This document shows, one piece after another, positions 34,418-43,686 of a stretch of 64,000 bases of DNA (the first letter of the stretch is position 1; each line of letters begins with the position of its first letter). The stretch comes from Bradyrhizobium sp. YR681 (GTDB lineage Bacteria; Pseudomonadota; Alphaproteobacteria; Rhizobiales; Xanthobacteraceae): NCBI RefSeq assembly GCF_000282615.1, contig NZ_AKIY01000182.1, positions 1-64,000 of the forward strand, given 5' to 3'. Made by a program: the position numbers and the translations under genes. A model generated the notes under the pieces. The model made no database searches and was not told where the DNA came from. It was given only the letters and a program-made list of their open reading frames with translations.

Positions 34418-35146
34418 ATGCGCGCCCACCAGATCATGACCCGGTCGGTCATTTCGGTCACCCCCGACACCAGCATCGTCGAGGCGGCGAACATCATGCT
34501 GAAGCGGCACGTCAGCGGCCTCACGGTGGTTAACGACACCGGCAAACTCGTTGGTGTCGTCTCGGAAGGAGATTTCATCCGCCGCAGCGAAATCGGCACC
34601 GGGCGCAAGCGGGGGCGCTGGTTGCGGTTCATCCTCGGTCCGGGCAAATCGGCCAGCGACTTCGTCCACGAGCACGGCCGCAAGGTCTCGGAGGTGATGA
34701 CCGCCTCGCCCGTGACCATCACCGAGGATACGGCGCTCGCCGAGATCGTCGATCACATGGAACGGAACAACGTGAAGCGCCTGCCGGTGGTCCGCGGCGA
34801 CAAAGTCGTCGGGATCGTGTCCCGCGCCAACCTTTTGCAGGCGGTCGCAGGGCTCGCCCGCGAGGTGCCGGATCCCACGGCTGATGACGATCACATTCGC
34901 AGCCGCATCATCGATACCATGGAGAAGAATGACTGGTGCCCATTCGGACTCAACGTCATTGTCCGCGACGGCATCGTCCACCTCAGCGGCGTCATTACCG
35001 AAGAACGTTCGCGGCAGGCCGCAATCGTCGCTGCGGAGAACGTCGAGGGCGTGAAGAAGGTGCACGACCATCTGTGCTGGGTCGACACCATGTCCGGCGT
35101 CTATTTGAATTCGCCCGAGGACGACGATCTCGCCAAGGCAAGCTGA
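34418..35146 (+). CDS. CBS-CBS-BON domain protein
   Basis: A 242-residue protein with CBS domain 1 (about 1-60: IMTRSVISVTPDTSIVEAAN), CBS domain 2 (about 88-145: VMTASPVTITEDTALAEIVD ... VKRLPVVRGDKVVGIVSRAN) and a BON domain (about 155-222: LNVIVRDGIVHLSGVITEER). CBS pairs sense adenine nucleotides, and BON domains bind membranes or partner proteins. Such proteins are typical hypoxia or stress regulon members. No enzyme domain is attached. An FNR box stands upstream. Confidence 0.88.
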   Translation: MRAHQIMTRSVISVTPDTSIVEAANIMLKRHVSGLTVVNDTGKLVGVVSEGDFIRRSEIGTGRKRGRWLRFILGPGKSASDFVHEHGRKVSEVMTASPVTITEDTALAEIVDHMERNNVKRLPVVRGDKVVGIVSRANLLQAVAGLAREVPDPTADDDHIRSRIIDTMEKNDWCPFGLNVIVRDGIVHLSGVITEERSRQAAIVAAENVEGVKKVHDHLCWVDTMSGVYLNSPEDDDLAKAS

Positions 35147-35172
35147 AACGGCGGGCCGGGAGCAAACCCCAC

Positions 35173-35634
35173 TCAGTGCGGAATGACGGCGGTGGCTTCG
35201 ATCTCGACGCGCGCCGCCTTTTCCACGAGACGCACGACCTGAATCAGCGCCATCGCAGGATAGTGCGCGCCGAAGATGGCACGGTAGATCTTGCCGAGCT
35301 CCCTCAGATTCGCAAGGTACTCGTCCATGTCGACGACGTACCAGGTCAGGCGCACCAGGTGCTCGGGCCGCGCGCCGGCCTCCGCTAGGATTTCGGCGAT
35401 GTTGCTCAGGGTCTGGCGAACCTGCGCGACAAAACCGTCAGCAAGACGCTCCTCGGCATCCCAGCCGATCACGCCGCCAGTGACGACAATGCGTCCCTCC
35501 GCCGCCATGCCGTTGGCATAGCCCTTCGGTATCGGCCAGCCGGACGGCTGGAGCACCTGCGCTCCCGACCTGGCCTTGTCATCGTCGGTCGGCAGCACTG
35601 CGAGCTGCGGGCCTTTCGGCGTCGTCACGGACAA
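35173..35634 (-). CDS. RidA-family (YjgF/YER057c) protein
   Basis: A 153-residue RidA-like protein: IVVTGGVIGWDAEERLADGF, LSNIAEILAEAGARPEHLVR, LTWYVVDMDEYLANL, and an end with RVEIEATAVIPH. Members hydrolyse enamines and imines or act as lyases on similar groups. It lies 15 bases after the 2-aminobenzoate-CoA ligase gene, presumably in one operon. Degradation of 2-aminobenzoyl-CoA produces an enamine/imine that must lose ammonia, so a deaminating role is plausible. The start is a TTG at 35634 with AAGGA upstream; a GTG six bases on is the alternative. Confidence 0.82.
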   Translation of the reverse strand: MSVTTPKGPQLAVLPTDDDKARSGAQVLQPSGWPIPKGYANGMAAEGRIVVTGGVIGWDAEERLADGFVAQVRQTLSNIAEILAEAGARPEHLVRLTWYVVDMDEYLANLRELGKIYRAIFGAHYPAMALIQVVRLVEKAARVEIEATAVIPH

Positions 35635-35649
35635 TTCTCTATCCTTCTC

Positions 35650-37341
35650 TCATTCCGCCGCGACACCCGAAGACGCCGCCGCGGCCTGCGCCAGCTGCCG
35701 GAGAGCAAAGCGCTTCAATTTGCCGGTCTCTGTCTTCGGTAACTGCGTCACGAACTCGATCGCGCGCGGATATTTGTACGGCGCGATCTCGCGCTTGACG
35801 TGTTCCTGCAACTCGGCTGCGAGCTGAGCGTCCGGCGTCACGCCGGGTGCGGCAATGACATAGGCTTTCACGATCATCCCCCGCGCCTCGTCGGGCGCAC
35901 CGACGACACCGCACTCGGCGACCGCCGGATGCGTCAGCAGCGCGGCCTCCACATCCGTACCCGCGATATTATAGCCCGCCGATACGATCATGTCGTCGGA
36001 GCGCGACTGGTACCAGAAATAGCCGTCGCGATCCATCAGATAGGTGTCGCCGGTGACGTTCCAGCCGTTGTGCACGTATTTCCGCTGCCGTTCGTCGGCC
36101 AGATAGCGACAACCGGTCGGCCCACGCACCGCAAGCTTTCCCATCATGCCTGGCGGCACGTCGTTGCCGTCGTCATCGACGATCTTGGCCTCATAGCCCG
36201 GCACGGGCTTTCCGGTCGCGCCCGGGCGGATCTCATCCTCGGTCGCGCTGATGAAGATGTGCAGCATCTCGGTCGAACCGATGCCGTCCATCAGCTTGAT
36301 ACCCGTGGCCTTGAGCCAGGCATCGAATGTCGGCTTGGGAAGGGTCTCGCCGGCCGAGACGCACTTCCGCAATGAGGAGATGTCACGGCCGCCAAGCTTG
36401 CCGATCATGGCACGATAAGCGGTCGGCGCGGTGAAGCAGACCGTGGTCTTAAATTGTTCGATCGCGTTCAGAATATCGTCCGGCGTCGTCTTCTCCAGCA
36501 CCACGAAGGAGGCGCCGATATGCATGGGAAACAGCACGCCGCCGAAGCCGAAAGTGAAGGCGAGCGGCGCCGAACCGACGAAGCGATCCTTCTGTTCGGC
36601 CCGCAGGATGTTGTGCGCATAGCCATCACAGACCGCCAGCATGTCGCGGTGAAAATGCATGGTGCCCTTGGGATCGCCGGTCGTACCCGATGTGAAGGCG
36701 ATCAGACAGATGTCGTCGGAGGCGGTATCGACAGCGGTGAACTCGGGGCTTGCATCAGCGATCAGCGCCTCGAGCGAGTCGGCAGCACCGTTGCCCCAAT
36801 AGACCACGTGCTTGAGGCCGGGCGCAGCCAGCTTCGCCTTCTCCATCTCCTCGGAGAGCTTTCCATCGCATAGCGCGAGCGTGATCTCCGCCTTCTGGAT
36901 CGGATAGGATATTTCCTTGGCCCGCAGCAGCGGCATCGTTGCAACGCAAATGCCCCCGGCCTTGATCACCGCGAGATAGGTCGCAACCATCATCGGGCTG
37001 TTGGCCGAGCGCAGCAGCACGCGCCCGCCGGTCACCAGACCGAGCTTGCCGACCAGAACGTTGGCGATGCGGTTCACGAGCGCTTGCAGCTCGCGATAGG
37101 TATAGCTGACGGCGGGACTGATGACGCAGGGCGCGTCGCCGTGGCCCTGCTCGACCCAGCGGTCGAGGAAATAGCTGACGCAGTTCAGCCGCTCGGGATA
37201 GTGCAGCTCCGGCCGCGTGAAGATGAATTCAGGCCAAAGCTCCCGCGGCGGCAGATGCTGCCGCGCAAACGTATCGACATGGGCTGTCGCAGCATTGCCG
37301 TCAGACGAACCCGACATTTGAATCTTGGCGGCGTTGGCCAT
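35650..37341 (-). CDS. 2-Aminobenzoate (anthranilate)-CoA ligase / benzoate-CoA ligase family
   Basis: A protein of about 563 residues of the ANL superfamily with the AMP-binding motif FTSGTTGDPKGTMHF (about 220-234), GIGSTEMLHIF and the C-terminal hinge YQSRSDDMIVSAGYNI, ending with the catalytic lysine region PKTETGKLKRFAL. It converts anthranilate, ATP and CoA to 2-aminobenzoyl-CoA. The substrate call rests on the benzoate-CoA-ligase-like sequence and on the 2-aminobenzoyl-CoA monooxygenase/reductase gene 4 kb away. The ATG at 37341 has AAAGGAG upstream. An operator-like palindrome lies in its promoter at 37394-37405. Confidence 0.85.
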   Translation of the reverse strand: MANAAKIQMSGSSDGNAATAHVDTFARQHLPPRELWPEFIFTRPELHYPERLNCVSYFLDRWVEQGHGDAPCVISPAVSYTYRELQALVNRIANVLVGKLGLVTGGRVLLRSANSPMMVATYLAVIKAGGICVATMPLLRAKEISYPIQKAEITLALCDGKLSEEMEKAKLAAPGLKHVVYWGNGAADSLEALIADASPEFTAVDTASDDICLIAFTSGTTGDPKGTMHFHRDMLAVCDGYAHNILRAEQKDRFVGSAPLAFTFGFGGVLFPMHIGASFVVLEKTTPDDILNAIEQFKTTVCFTAPTAYRAMIGKLGGRDISSLRKCVSAGETLPKPTFDAWLKATGIKLMDGIGSTEMLHIFISATEDEIRPGATGKPVPGYEAKIVDDDGNDVPPGMMGKLAVRGPTGCRYLADERQRKYVHNGWNVTGDTYLMDRDGYFWYQSRSDDMIVSAGYNIAGTDVEAALLTHPAVAECGVVGAPDEARGMIVKAYVIAAPGVTPDAQLAAELQEHVKREIAPYKYPRAIEFVTQLPKTETGKLKRFALRQLAQAAAASSGVAAE

Positions 37342-37393
37342 CGCACGCTCCTTTGCGCATGGAAAGCACCCGGCAGCACTCACTTGGAAACAT

Positions 37394-37405
37394 TTTAGGC
37401 TTAAA
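37394..37405. promoter_or_regulatory. MarR-type operator candidate (TTTA-GGCT-TAAA)
   Basis: A 12-base palindrome TTTAGGCTTAAA about 55 bases upstream of the ligase start, between it and the MarR gene. Read on the minus strand it sits in ATTGCTTTAAGCCTAAAATG, closely matching the site before the hydrolase-dehydrogenase fusion gene (ATTGCTTTAAGTATAAAAT). Confidence 0.65.
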
Positions 37406-37492
37406 GCAATTCGGCGCAATAGCGGATTTTGGGCATCCCATGCATTTTCCTGCGCCAAAGCGGAGACGGGGGGCCGCCTCGGTCCGCCGGAC

Positions 37493-38023
37493 CTAAGTCC
37501 GGCGGCGTGCAGCCGATTTCTGTGCCGACGCCTTGGTCTTGGCGAGCAGCCGCATCAATTCACGCACATCCTTCGGCGTCAGGTCGGCGAAGAGATCGGC
37601 GATCCAGGCCTCGTGCTCCCCAGCCATCTTCCGGAACTCGGCGCGGCCGAGTTTTGTGAGGCGGATGACCTGAACGCGGCGATCCGTCTCCGAGGTGCGC
37701 CGGTCGAGATGGCCGGATTCCACCAGGCGTTCGACGAGGCCGGTGACGTTGCCGTTCGACACCATCATGCGCTTGGAGACGTCGGACAGCGTCATGCCGT
37801 CAGGCGCTTTGTCGAGCTGCGCCATCAGATCGAACCGGGGCAAAGTGACGTCGAAGCGGTGCCGCAGCCGGCCGCGAACTTCGCCCTCGATCAGGGTCGT
37901 GCAGGTGAGCAGACGCAGCCACAGCCGAAGCTCTTCGGCGTGGTCCTCAGGTGTTTCGACGGCCTTGGTCTCGGAATCGAGCATCTCGATGCAGTCACTC
38001 ACGGCCGGCATTCGCGCCGGCAC
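37493..38023 (-). CDS. MarR-family transcriptional regulator
   Basis: A 176-residue MarR protein: dimerising helices at both ends, HTH TLSDVSKRMMVSNGNVTGLVERL (about 85-107) and wing SGHLDRRTSETDRRVQVIRLT with the DxR motif. MarR proteins are commonly repressors released by aromatic acids or acyl-CoA esters. Gene position, and the recurrence of one palindrome upstream of most operons of this cluster, make it the probable regulator, with 2-aminobenzoyl-CoA or anthranilate as inducer. A palindrome lies 15 bases upstream of its own start, so it may be autoregulated. Confidence 0.88.
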   Translation of the reverse strand: MPARMPAVSDCIEMLDSETKAVETPEDHAEELRLWLRLLTCTTLIEGEVRGRLRHRFDVTLPRFDLMAQLDKAPDGMTLSDVSKRMMVSNGNVTGLVERLVESGHLDRRTSETDRRVQVIRLTKLGRAEFRKMAGEHEAWIADLFADLTPKDVRELMRLLAKTKASAQKSAARRRT

Positions 38024-38037
38024 GGATTCCCCAACGT

Positions 38038-38050
38038 TTTGAGCTTCAAA
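38038..38050. promoter_or_regulatory. MarR-type operator candidate upstream of marR
   Basis: TTTGAGCTTCAAA is a perfect palindrome (5-base arms, 3-base centre) 15 bases before the marR start. It is a relaxed form of the TTTA-N4-TAAA motif seen elsewhere in this cluster, and a half copy AAGCCTAAAG follows at 38069-38078. Confidence 0.5.
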
Positions 38051-38106
38051 TAAATCCGAGCCGGCCGCAAGCCTAAAGCTGCAACAATCGACCGCACGTG
38101 CATTTC

Positions 38107-38118
38107 TTTAGGCTTCAA
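38107..38118. promoter_or_regulatory. MarR-type operator candidate toward the binding protein gene
   Basis: TTTAGGCTTCAA, inside TTCTTTAGGCTTCAAATAATT, differs by one base from the site before the ligase gene. It lies 145 bases ahead of the substrate-binding protein gene, in the divergent gap with marR. Confidence 0.6.
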
Positions 38119-38262
38119 ATAATTGGCGCGCCGCTTGCATGCACGCTGCTCGGCGAGATGGCGACGCCTTGAGCTTTGCTTGCCGCAGCAGCCATCATCG
38201 GCATAAGCTTGGATTGGAATACGCGGCTTGCGACGCAGGCCCTGATGTCATGGGGACAGATC

Positions 38263-39438
38263 ATGAAGACGCAAAAGACCTTGGCCGCGGCCGCCTTGCT
38301 ACTCGGCACCGCGATGAGCCCTGCCCTCGCCCAGGAGAAGATCAAGCTGGGTGTGATCGTCACCCTGTCGGGCCCCGCCGCGGCACTGGGCCAGCAGGTT
38401 CGCGACGGCTTTGCGCTCGGCGTGAAGGACCTCGGTGGCAAGATGGGCGGCCGTGACGTCGAGGTCGTCGTCGTCGACGACGAGCTCAAGCCGGATGCGG
38501 CGGTGACCAAGGTCAAGGGCCTTCTGGAACGCGACAAGGTCGACTTCGTGGTCGGTCCGATCTTCTCCAACATCCTCCAGGCTATCCACCGGCCCGTCAC
38601 GGAATCGAAGACCTTCCTGATCAGCCCCAATGCCGGCCCGTCGACCTTCGCCGGCAAGGATTGCAACCCGTTCTTCTATGTGACGTCCTATCAGAACGAC
38701 CAGGTGCACGAGATTCTCGGCAAGGTCGCGCAGGATCGCGGCTACAAGCGGATGTACCTGATGGTGCCGAACTATCAGGCCGGCAAGGATTCGGTCGCGG
38801 GCTTCAAGCTCGACTACAAGGGCGAGATCGTCGAGGAATCCTACATGCCGCTGAACACGCTGGACTTCCAGCCGGAGCTCTCCAAGATTTCGTCGCAGAA
38901 GCCCGATGCGCTGTTCACGTTCATGCCGGGCGGCCTCGGCGTGAATCTCGTCAAGCAATATCGCCAGGCCGGCCTTGCCGACGCCATTCCGGTGCTCTCG
39001 GCTTTCACCGTGGATGAATCGACCTTGCCCGCGCAGCAGGACGCGGCCGTCGGCATGTTCGGCGGCGCGAACTGGGCGCCCAATCTCGACAATCCCCAGA
39101 ACAGGAAGTTCGTCGCCGCCTATGAGGCCGCGTATAATGTCGTGCCCGGCACCTACGCTTTCCAGGCCTATGACGCCGCGATGCTGATCGACAGCGCGAT
39201 CAAGGGTGTGAAGGGCGACCTCTCCAGCAAGGACGCCGTTGGAGCCGCGCTGAAGAAGGCGGACTTCACCTCGCTGCGCGGCGCCTTCAAGTTCAACACC
39301 AACGGCTATCCGATCCAGGACTTCTACCTGACCAAGGTCGCCAAGCGTCCGGACGGCAAGTTCCAGACCGAGATCGTCCAGAAGGTGTTTGAAAATTACG
39401 GCGACCGCTATGCCAAGGACTGCAAAGCGGCGAACTAA
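38263..39438 (+). CDS. ABC transporter substrate-binding protein (branched-chain amino acid/aromatic type)
   Basis: A 391-residue periplasmic protein with a signal peptide (MKTQKTLAAAALLLGTAMS, cut after ALAQ) and the Peripla_BP_6 fold: KIKLGVIVTLSGPAAALGQQ, DDELKPDAAVTKVKGLLERDKVDFVVG, GYPIQDFYLTKVAK. Such LivJ-like proteins often bind aromatic acids, for example benzoate. No permease or ATPase genes for it are nearby, so it must share a transporter encoded elsewhere. The start at 38263 is the ATG that gives a normal signal peptide; one 18 bases upstream is possible. Confidence 0.9.
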   Translation: MKTQKTLAAAALLLGTAMSPALAQEKIKLGVIVTLSGPAAALGQQVRDGFALGVKDLGGKMGGRDVEVVVVDDELKPDAAVTKVKGLLERDKVDFVVGPIFSNILQAIHRPVTESKTFLISPNAGPSTFAGKDCNPFFYVTSYQNDQVHEILGKVAQDRGYKRMYLMVPNYQAGKDSVAGFKLDYKGEIVEESYMPLNTLDFQPELSKISSQKPDALFTFMPGGLGVNLVKQYRQAGLADAIPVLSAFTVDESTLPAQQDAAVGMFGGANWAPNLDNPQNRKFVAAYEAAYNVVPGTYAFQAYDAAMLIDSAIKGVKGDLSSKDAVGAALKKADFTSLRGAFKFNTNGYPIQDFYLTKVAKRPDGKFQTEIVQKVFENYGDRYAKDCKAAN

Positions 39439-39467
39439 GCCGCGCGTCGCGTTAAGGGAGGACTGCA

Positions 39468-39923
39468 ATGAAGAGCGAAATCACCGGCATCACGCGGGCC
39501 AACGAGGGCATCCAGGGCATTTCCTGGAACATCCTCGGCCAGACCTATGTGCCGAAGAGCAACACCGAGCACAGCTTCTCCTGGCACGCGACGCTGCCGC
39601 CGGGCACATTCGTGCCGCCGCACATCCATCCTGACCAGGACGAGTATCTCTACATGCTGGAGGGCAAGCTCGACTTCATGCTCGGTGATTCGGAGTCGCA
39701 GGCAACTGCCGGCGACCTGATCCGGCTCGGCATGGGCGTGCCGCACGGCATCTTCAACAAGTCGGAGCAGACCGCAAAAGTGCTGTTCTGGGTCTCGCCG
39801 ACCCGCAAGCTGTTCGACCTGTTCTGGGGCCTTCACAACATGAAGGAGCAGAAGCCGGAGGACGTGGTGGCGATGGCGGCCGAGTTCAACATCCACTTCC
39901 TGCCGCCGCCTCCCGGCGGCTAG
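39468..39923 (+). CDS. Cupin domain protein
   Basis: A 151-residue single-domain cupin. Motif 1 is PPGTFVPPHIHPDQDEYLYMLEG-like (H-x-H, with the E further on, about residues 44-65), and motif 2 is GDLIRLGMGVPHGIFN (about 83-98). GGGAGG precedes the start, 29 bases after the binding-protein gene. It has three or four usable metal ligands and might be a small dioxygenase or isomerase; its role in the pathway is not known. Confidence 0.8.
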   Translation: MKSEITGITRANEGIQGISWNILGQTYVPKSNTEHSFSWHATLPPGTFVPPHIHPDQDEYLYMLEGKLDFMLGDSESQATAGDLIRLGMGVPHGIFNKSEQTAKVLFWVSPTRKLFDLFWGLHNMKEQKPEDVVAMAAEFNIHFLPPPPGG

Positions 39924-39932
39924 CAGCGAGCC

Positions 39933-41183
39933 TTAACCGCGCACCGCTGCCAGTCCCGGCACTGCGGCGAAGCCGGCCTTGGTGGCATAGCCGCGTACGA
40001 TCGCCTCGCGCTGAGAATAGCTCAGCACGTTCTCAACATTGTCGAAGCCGTCGGGCGCGAGTTGCTCGACGGCGTCGATGACGCCCTCGGGGCCACCGCG
40101 CCGGTTGGAGCGGACGATATCCGCGGTCATCGGCAGGCGCTTCTTCTCATACTCGAGCAGCGCCTGACGCGGATGCTCGGCCCGCACCAGCGCGTCGGCA
40201 AGGCAGCGCGCATCGAGGATTGCCTGCGAGGCACCGTTCGAGCCGACCGGATACATCGGGTGCGCGGCATCGCCGAGCAGTGTGACGCGGCCCGACGACC
40301 AATAGGGCAAGGGATCGCGGTCGCAGGTCGGATATTCGTAGAATTCGGGCGTTGCCGAGATCAGGCTCTTCACGTCGATATAGGGCACCGAGAAGCGCGC
40401 CACATGCGGCATCAGTTCCTCGCGCCGGCCCGGCCGCGACCAGTCTTCTTTCCGCGGCGGTGGCGCATTGCCCTCGCCGACCTTCACCAGCACCGCCCAA
40501 TTCGTCAGGCGGCTCGCGGGGCTCGATCCCTCCGCGATCGGATAGATCACCACCTTGGCATTGAGGCCACCGGCCACGATCATCGACTTGCCGGTGAGGA
40601 ACAGCGGCCAGTCGCGCGCACCGCGCCATAGCATCAAACCGTTCCAGCACGGCGGCCCCTCGTTCGGAAACAGCGTGTCGCGAACACGCGAGTGGATGCC
40701 ATCAGCACCGATCAGAATATCGCCGCGCACAGTGTGGATGTGTGCGCCCGCGCGATCGAAGAAATAGGCGGTGACACCGCCCTCGTCCTGCATGAACGCG
40801 CCGAGCCGGCAGCCGGTGTGGATTGCGTCGTGCCCAAGTCGCTCCTCGACGGCACGATGGATGACGCCCTGAAGTCGGCCGCGGTGAATCGAGAATTGCG
40901 GCACGTCGTGGCCGGCGTCGACGCCGCGGGCTTCACGCCAGACTTCCTGGCCGTGACGATTGAGGTAGTAGAGCTGATCGGTGCGGATCGCGACGTCGTC
41001 GAGCTTCTGGAGCAGGCCGAGGCCCGCGAGCTCGCGCATGGCATGCGGCAACGTGTTGATGCCGACGCCAAGCTCACGGATGGTATCGGCCTGCTCGAAA
41101 ATCTCGCACCCGATGCCGCGCGAGCGCAGCATCAATGCCGTGGTGAGACCACCGATACCGCCACCGACGATAATCGCCTTCAT
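39933..41183 (-). CDS. FAD-dependent monooxygenase-like protein (PhzS/PHBH fold)
   Basis: A protein of about 416 residues with FAD motifs MKAIIVGGGIGGLTTALML, the DG motif LIGADGIHSRVR (about 155) and the GD motif VTLLGDAAHPMYPVGSNGAS (about 300). It is a class A flavoprotein hydroxylase of the PhzS/kynurenine-monooxygenase-like branch. It starts 53 bases after the end of the big fused monooxygenase gene and probably shares its promoter. It could hydroxylate anthranilate or a side product; no substrate can be assigned from the sequence. Confidence 0.82.
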   Translation of the reverse strand: MKAIIVGGGIGGLTTALMLRSRGIGCEIFEQADTIRELGVGINTLPHAMRELAGLGLLQKLDDVAIRTDQLYYLNRHGQEVWREARGVDAGHDVPQFSIHRGRLQGVIHRAVEERLGHDAIHTGCRLGAFMQDEGGVTAYFFDRAGAHIHTVRGDILIGADGIHSRVRDTLFPNEGPPCWNGLMLWRGARDWPLFLTGKSMIVAGGLNAKVVIYPIAEGSSPASRLTNWAVLVKVGEGNAPPPRKEDWSRPGRREELMPHVARFSVPYIDVKSLISATPEFYEYPTCDRDPLPYWSSGRVTLLGDAAHPMYPVGSNGASQAILDARCLADALVRAEHPRQALLEYEKKRLPMTADIVRSNRRGGPEGVIDAVEQLAPDGFDNVENVLSYSQREAIVRGYATKAGFAAVPGLAAVRG

Positions 41184-41236
41184 CGCCCTCAACTCCACTC
41201 AATACACAGGCAACGAGGTTAACGTCGCACGGGCGG

Positions 41237-43588
41237 TCACTCCGCCGCAAGCGGCTTTGTCGCCTCCGCCTTGAGTTCGGCCCGGGTCTTGGGCTTAGCC
41301 TTAATTCGCAGCTCCTCGAGATCCTGCCTGTCGCGCACGCTGTTGCGGAAAATCTGCTCCTTGCCGGGCAGATATTGCGGCGGGCAGAAGGCGCCATCTG
41401 CCCCGTACCAGGCCGCCGCCCTCATCGTGAAGGACGGGTCGACCAGATGGGGGCGCCCCAGCGCAACAAGATCCGCCCGTCCGGCGGCCAAAATGGTGTT
41501 GGCCTGGTCTGCCGTCGTGATGTTGCCGACGCACATGGTGGCCACACGCGCCTCGTTGCGGACCTGGTCGGAAAACGGCGTCTGGAACATGCGGCCATAG
41601 ACCGGCTGCGCGTCACGCACGGTTTGTCCGGTCGAGACGTCGACGAGATCGACGCCGGCCTCCGCAAAAGCGCGCGCAATGGCCACCGCATCATCACCGG
41701 TGATACCGCCGTCCGCCCAGTCGGTCGCGGAAATGCGCACCGACATCGGCTTGTGCGACGGCCACACCGCCCGCAGCGCCTCGAAGATTTCCAGCGGGAA
41801 GCGCAGACGATTGGCGAGCGATCCGCCATAATCGTCCGTACGGGTGTTGGTCAGCGGGGAGATGAAGCTTGCGAGCAGGTAGCCGTGGGCGCAATGCAAT
41901 TCCAGCATATCGAAGCCGCAGCGCTCGCCGCGCTCAGCCGCCGCCACGAAGGAGTCTCTCACCGCACTCATCCCGGCGCGATCGAGCTCGCGCGGCACCT
42001 GGCTATCAGGGAAATAGGGCAAAGGCGAAGCCGAGAATACCTCCCAGCCCCCCTCCTCCAGTGGACGATCCATGCCGTCCCACATCAACCTGGTTGCACC
42101 CTTGCGGCCGGCATGGCCCAGCTGAAGGCAGATTTTTGCGGCCGAGTTGCCATGGACGAAATCCACGATGCGCCGCCACGCGGCCTCCTGCTCGTCGTTC
42201 CAGATACCGGCACAGCCGGGCGTGATCCGGGCGTCGCGGCTGACGCAGGTCATCTCCGTGAAGATCAGGCCGGCACCGCCAATCGCCCGCGATCCATAGT
42301 GCACCAGGTGAAAATCACCCGGCACGCCCTCCTTCGCCGAGTACATGCACATCGGCGACACGACGGCCCGGTTGGCGATCTCCATCTCGCGCAGACGGAA
42401 CGGCTGGAACAACGGCACGATCGGCTTCCCGGTGTCGACGTCAAAACCGCGGTCGCGCACCTGCCTGGCAAAGGACTTCTCCACCTCGACAACAAAATCC
42501 GGCGCGCGCAGCTTCAGATTGTCATAGGTGATCGCCTTCGAGCGCGTCATCACGCCGAAGGCGAATTGCACCGGATCGAACTCCCAGAAGCGATCGACAT
42601 GTTCGAACCAGACCAGCGAGACGTCAGCGGCATGCTGCGTCTTCTCCACCTCTTCACGGCGGCCATGCTCGTAGACGTCCAACGCGGCCTCGATGTCGGG
42701 TGCCTTCGCCATCGCCTCGGCCAGCGCGATCGCGTCTTCCATCGCGAGCTTGGTGCCGGAGCCGATCGAGAAATGGGCGCTCGCCTTGGCATCGCCGAGC
42801 AGCACCATGTTGTCCTTGACCCAGCGCTTGCTGCGGATCATCGGAAAGTTGCGCCACATCGAGCGATTGGTGAGCAGCTTGTGCCCCTCGAGGAACCAGC
42901 CAAAAATCTCAGCCATTCGAGCCGCGGACTGGGTCTCGTTCAGGCCCGTCAACCCTGCTCGCTCGAAAGTCTGCGGATCCGTCTCGAATATCCAGGTCGA
43001 GTGCCCGGCCTCGTATTGGTACGCGTGGGCGATGAACGGGCCCCACTCGGTCTCCTGGAAGATGAAGGTGAAGGCATCGAGCGGCCTGGTCGAGCCCATC
43101 CAGGCGAACTTGTTGGAGCGGAGGTCGACTTCGGGCTGAAAGTGATCGAGATACTTCTCGCGGAAGCGACTGTTAATGCCGTCGGCCAGCAGGATGAGAT
43201 CGGCATCGGCGAAACGGGATTCGTCATCGACATCCACCTCGAAATGCAGCGTGACACCGAGCTCCATGGCGCGCTCCTGGAGGATCAGGAGCAGCTTCTG
43301 CCGTGAGCAGCCGCAAAAACCGTTGCCACCGACCCGATGGACAGTGCCGCGGAAATGCACGGCGATGTCGTCCCAGTACGCAAACTCCTGGGTGATGCGG
43401 CGATAGCTCGGAAGATCGTGCTTCTCGAAATTGTCCAGCGTGGCGTCGGAGAACACCACGCCGAATCCGAACGTATCGTCGGCGCGGTTACGCTCATGCA
43501 CGGTGACGTCCGCGCTGGGACGCTGCTTCTTCAGCAGGATCGCTGCGTAGAGACCCGCAGGTCCGCCACCGATGATCGCGACTTTCAT
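41237..43588 (-). CDS. 2-Aminobenzoyl-CoA monooxygenase/reductase-type fusion (salicylyl-CoA 5-hydroxylase-like)
   Basis: A 783-residue two-enzyme fusion. The N-terminal half (about 1-375) is a class A FAD monooxygenase: [33 protein letters not shown] and [20 protein letters not shown]. The C-terminal half (about 395-765) is an Old Yellow Enzyme-type FMN reductase: [42 protein letters not shown] and [10 protein letters not shown]. This fusion is the signature of 2-aminobenzoyl-CoA monooxygenase/reductase described from Azoarcus evansii, which hydroxylates and partly reduces the ring of 2-aminobenzoyl-CoA. A close relative is called salicylyl-CoA 5-hydroxylase/oxidoreductase. A 26-base palindrome upstream (43614-43639) is probably the operator. 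Confidence 0.9.
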   Translation of the reverse strand: MKVAIIGGGPAGLYAAILLKKQRPSADVTVHERNRADDTFGFGVVFSDATLDNFEKHDLPSYRRITQEFAYWDDIAVHFRGTVHRVGGNGFCGCSRQKLLLILQERAMELGVTLHFEVDVDDESRFADADLILLADGINSRFREKYLDHFQPEVDLRSNKFAWMGSTRPLDAFTFIFQETEWGPFIAHAYQYEAGHSTWIFETDPQTFERAGLTGLNETQSAARMAEIFGWFLEGHKLLTNRSMWRNFPMIRSKRWVKDNMVLLGDAKASAHFSIGSGTKLAMEDAIALAEAMAKAPDIEAALDVYEHGRREEVEKTQHAADVSLVWFEHVDRFWEFDPVQFAFGVMTRSKAITYDNLKLRAPDFVVEVEKSFARQVRDRGFDVDTGKPIVPLFQPFRLREMEIANRAVVSPMCMYSAKEGVPGDFHLVHYGSRAIGGAGLIFTEMTCVSRDARITPGCAGIWNDEQEAAWRRIVDFVHGNSAAKICLQLGHAGRKGATRLMWDGMDRPLEEGGWEVFSASPLPYFPDSQVPRELDRAGMSAVRDSFVAAAERGERCGFDMLELHCAHGYLLASFISPLTNTRTDDYGGSLANRLRFPLEIFEALRAVWPSHKPMSVRISATDWADGGITGDDAVAIARAFAEAGVDLVDVSTGQTVRDAQPVYGRMFQTPFSDQVRNEARVATMCVGNITTADQANTILAAGRADLVALGRPHLVDPSFTMRAAAWYGADGAFCPPQYLPGKEQIFRNSVRDRQDLEELRIKAKPKTRAELKAEATKPLAAE

Positions 43589-43613
43589 GGGAGCCTCACC
43601 AATTGACCCGCGG

Positions 43614-43639
43614 AAATTACTTTAATCCTAAAATAATTT
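43614..43639. promoter_or_regulatory. MarR-type operator candidate, extended palindrome
   Basis: TTTA-ATCC-TAAA at 43621-43632 is flanked by AAATTA and TAATTT. The 26-base element thus pairs in 10 of 11 arm positions, making it the best palindrome of the set. It lies 25 bases upstream of the fused monooxygenase/reductase gene. Confidence 0.7.
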
Positions 43640-43686
43640 CGCGCAAGTCCCCGTCAGAGGCCCTCCCGTCGTAGGGGCTCGCCGGC

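Noticed and set aside
41375-43306. 643-codon frame opposite the fused monooxygenase
   Set aside because: No motif is found, and it is wholly antisense to a well-supported two-domain enzyme.
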